Positions 4,817 through 6,174 of a stretch of 6,174 nt of DNA are shown here, in pieces. The notes under the pieces were generated by a model. It saw only the letters and a list, made by a program, of their open reading frames with translations, was not told the DNA's origin and did no database searches. The position numbers were made by a program, and so were the translations under genes. Source of the stretch: Lachnospiraceae bacterium (GTDB lineage Bacteria; Bacillota; Clostridia; Lachnospirales; Lachnospiraceae); the NCBI GenBank assembly GCA_017437205.1, contig JAFSBP010000437.1, positions 1 through 6,174 on the forward strand, given 5' to 3'. Numbering within the stretch: position 1 is the first letter of the stretch; every line of letters starts with the position of its first letter.

Positions 4817-4950
4817 TGTTGTCTCGGAAAGGATTTCCGGACAAAATGTCGATCCCGATTGTCCCGTTAAGCTCAGCCCGCGGTAACGTCCGCGGGTGAG
4901 CAGGGACTAGTTCGGGTCGCATTTTGGGATGAAACCTTTCCGAGACAACA
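4817..4950. repeat. 134-bp long nested palindrome directly after proS
   Basis: A perfect 16-bp inverted repeat closes the element: TGTTGTCTCGGAAAGG (4817-4832) with CCTTTCCGAGACAACA (4935-4950). Pairing continues inward almost to the apex: TTTC/GAAA (4834-4837 with 4931-4934), CAAAATG/CATTTTG (4842-4848 with 4920-4926), CGA/TCG (4850-4852 with 4917-4919), CCCGA/TCGGG (4854-4858 with 4912-4916), GTCCC/GGGAC (4861-4865 with 4903-4907), GCTCA/TGAGC (4871-4875 with 4897-4901) and CCCGCG/CGCGGG (4877-4882 with 4891-4896) around an 8-base loop. That is about 50 pairs in one long stem. It begins three bases after the proS stop. There is no U-tract on either side. It may be a repeated palindromic element, a structured 3' UTR that stabilises or ends the proS transcript, or a processed RNA. 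Confidence 0.7.
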
Positions 4951-4953
4951 CTA

Positions 4954-6174
4954 TCAATACGCCTTGCCCCAGTATACCATCGCCTTCGCAGGCTTTCCGC
5001 AAACAGGGCAAACGTCAGAAATCTGCTCCTGCTCAAAAGGCATGCAGCGGCTGGTCGCACCGGTGTCTTCCTTGATCTTCAGCTCACAAGCCTGATCACC
5101 GCACCACATGGTTCTCACGAAGCCGGTCTTGTTTGCAACGATATCCTTAAAGGTGTCGTAATCAGTCGCGGAGTGGATGTTCTCTGCCAGATGAGCCTTC
5201 GCGCGGGCAAGCATATCCGCCTGCATCTTCACAAGCTCCTCGTTTACCTTCTCAGCCAGCTCGTCCAGAGACACCACAATCTTCTCGCGGGTATCGCGGC
5301 GAACGATCACTGCCTGATTTGCCTCGATATCCTTCGGTCCCAACTCAACACGAAGGGGAACGCCGCGCATCTCGTGCTCAGAGAACTTCCAGCCCGGGCT
5401 CTTGTCGGTGTCATCCATCTTCACGCGGATGCCTGCTGCCTTCAGCACTGCTGCCTGTTCAGCACATTTCTCCAGAACGCCTTCCTTGCGCTGTGCAATC
5501 GGAATCACAACTACCTGCGTGGGTGCAATGCGGGGAGGCAGTACCAGACCGCTGTCATCGCCGTGAACCATGATGATCGCGCCGATCATACGGGTGGACA
5601 CACCCCAGGAGGTCTCGTGTACGTACTGAAGCTGATTATTGCTGTCAGAGAACTGAATATCGAAAGCCTTCGCAAATCCATCACCGAAATAGTGGCTGGT
5701 TCCGGACTGCAGGGCCTTTCCGTCATGCATCAATGCCTCGATGGTGTAGGTCGCCTCAGCGCCCGCAAACTTCTCCTTGTCGGTCTTCTTTCCCTTCACA
5801 ACAGGGATCGCCAGAACCTCCTCAAAGAAATCCGCATAAACATTCAGCATCTGCTCGGTGCGATTGATCGCCTCCTCGGCAGTTGCGTGAATGGTGTGGC
5901 CCTCCTGCCACAAAAATTCTGCGGAGCGCAGGAAAGGACGGGTCGTCTTCTCCCAGCGAACAACGGAACACCACTGATTGTATACCTTCGGCAGATCACG
6001 ATGGGACTGCACGATCTTTGAGAAGAAATCGCAGAACAGAGTCTCGGAAGTGGGGCGCACACACAGACGCTCCTGCAGCTTCTCGTTTCCGCCGTGGGTT
6101 ACCCACGCAACCTCGGGCGCGAAGCCCTCAACATGATCCTTCTCCTTCTGGAGCAGGCTCTCAGGGATAAACAT
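4954..6174 (-). CDS. proS: Prolyl-tRNA synthetase, archaeal/eukaryotic type, N-terminus cut by window edge
   Basis: The enzyme joins proline to tRNA-Pro in the cytoplasm using ATP. The visible 406 residues carry most class II core motifs: RPTSET (40-45), motif 2 [15 protein letters not shown] (73-87) followed by [16 protein letters not shown] (156-164), and motif 3 with [26 protein letters not shown] (193-218). The anticodon-binding domain is about 219-310. The C-terminal domain has a Cys4 zinc site (C358-x4-C363 and C389-x2-C392, with C377 between) and ends in KAY. That C-terminal domain, the lack of a bacterial-type editing insertion between motifs 2 and 3, and the [19 protein letters not shown] opening place it in the shorter archaeal/eukaryotic-like class. 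Full members are about 475-480 residues, so roughly 70 N-terminal residues lie beyond the edge; the methionine at 6174 aligns inside the protein and is not the true start. The stop is TGA at 4956-4954. Confidence 0.95.
   Translation of the reverse strand: MFIPESLLQKEKDHVEGFAPEVAWVTHGGNEKLQERLCVRPTSETLFCDFFSKIVQSHRDLPKVYNQWCSVVRWEKTTRPFLRSAEFLWQEGHTIHATAEEAINRTEQMLNVYADFFEEVLAIPVVKGKKTDKEKFAGAEATYTIEALMHDGKALQSGTSHYFGDGFAKAFDIQFSDSNNQLQYVHETSWGVSTRMIGAIIMVHGDDSGLVLPPRIAPTQVVVIPIAQRKEGVLEKCAEQAAVLKAAGIRVKMDDTDKSPGWKFSEHEMRGVPLRVELGPKDIEANQAVIVRRDTREKIVVSLDELAEKVNEELVKMQADMLARAKAHLAENIHSATDYDTFKDIVANKTGFVRTMWCGDQACELKIKEDTGATSRCMPFEQEQISDVCPVCGKPAKAMVYWGKAY

Noticed and set aside
4877..4896. T-box-like ACCGCGG string in the apex of the palindrome after proS
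   Set aside because: It lies downstream, not upstream, of the synthetase gene, no specifier stem is present, and the bases are accounted for by the CCCGCG/CGCGGG apical stem.
5173..6021. Plus-strand open frame of 282 codons opposite proS
   Set aside because: It is fully antisense to conserved prolyl-tRNA synthetase sequence; its Leu/His/Arg-rich translation matches no family I recognise.
1..6174. CRISPR array, tRNA/rRNA genes, transposase or phage genes
   Set aside because: No regularly spaced direct repeats, tRNA-like cloverleaf or recombinase/transposase motifs were found on either strand by reading.

Overview
All recognisable genes in this window lie on the minus strand, so it reads from right (6174) to left (1). 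The organism is most likely a spore-forming, low-oxygen Firmicute of class Clostridia, possibly in the Oscillospiraceae/Ruminococcaceae range. The signs are a spore maturation gene (spmA), strong AAGGAGG-type ribosome binding sites, a zinc-carrying archaeal/eukaryotic-type prolyl-tRNA synthetase, a DUF1858 redox mini-protein and moderate GC content. This placement is inference; no marker RNA is present.

Right end (4954-6174): the C-terminal ~406 residues of prolyl-tRNA synthetase (proS), whose N-terminus is cut by the window edge. Three bases after its stop codon begins a 134-bp near-continuous palindrome (4817-4950). An AT-rich leader follows, then a 70-codon DUF1858 gene (4465-4677). Between that gene and the next operon lies a second long inverted repeat (about 4255-4450) that looks like a small non-coding mobile or repeat element.

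Centre (1549-4245): a compact, translationally coupled operon of four genes. They are a MerR-type regulator with two membrane segments and a C-terminal zinc ribbon, a 67-residue PLDc_N two-helix membrane protein, an ABC ATPase and an ABC-2 type permease. The last three match the order and sizes of Bacillus subtilis YxlE-YxlF-YxlG, but the ECF sigma factor (SigY) that controls that set in Bacillus is replaced here by the membrane-tethered MerR protein. The promoter has the 19-bp spacer and internal dyad typical of MerR-controlled promoters, and a clear intrinsic terminator closes the operon.

Left end (1-1506): spmA, without its usual partner spmB, has its start codon inside a 9-bp inverted repeat. 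It is followed by a promoter carrying a perfect 11-bp inverted repeat, an OmpR-family response regulator, and the first 21 codons of an overlapping gene that is probably the cognate sensor kinase.

The most novel piece is the MerR-membrane-zinc-ribbon/PLDc_N/ABC operon, which looks like a one-component membrane stress or antimicrobial-response system. The two long palindromes flanking the DUF1858 gene are the strongest unexplained non-coding signals.
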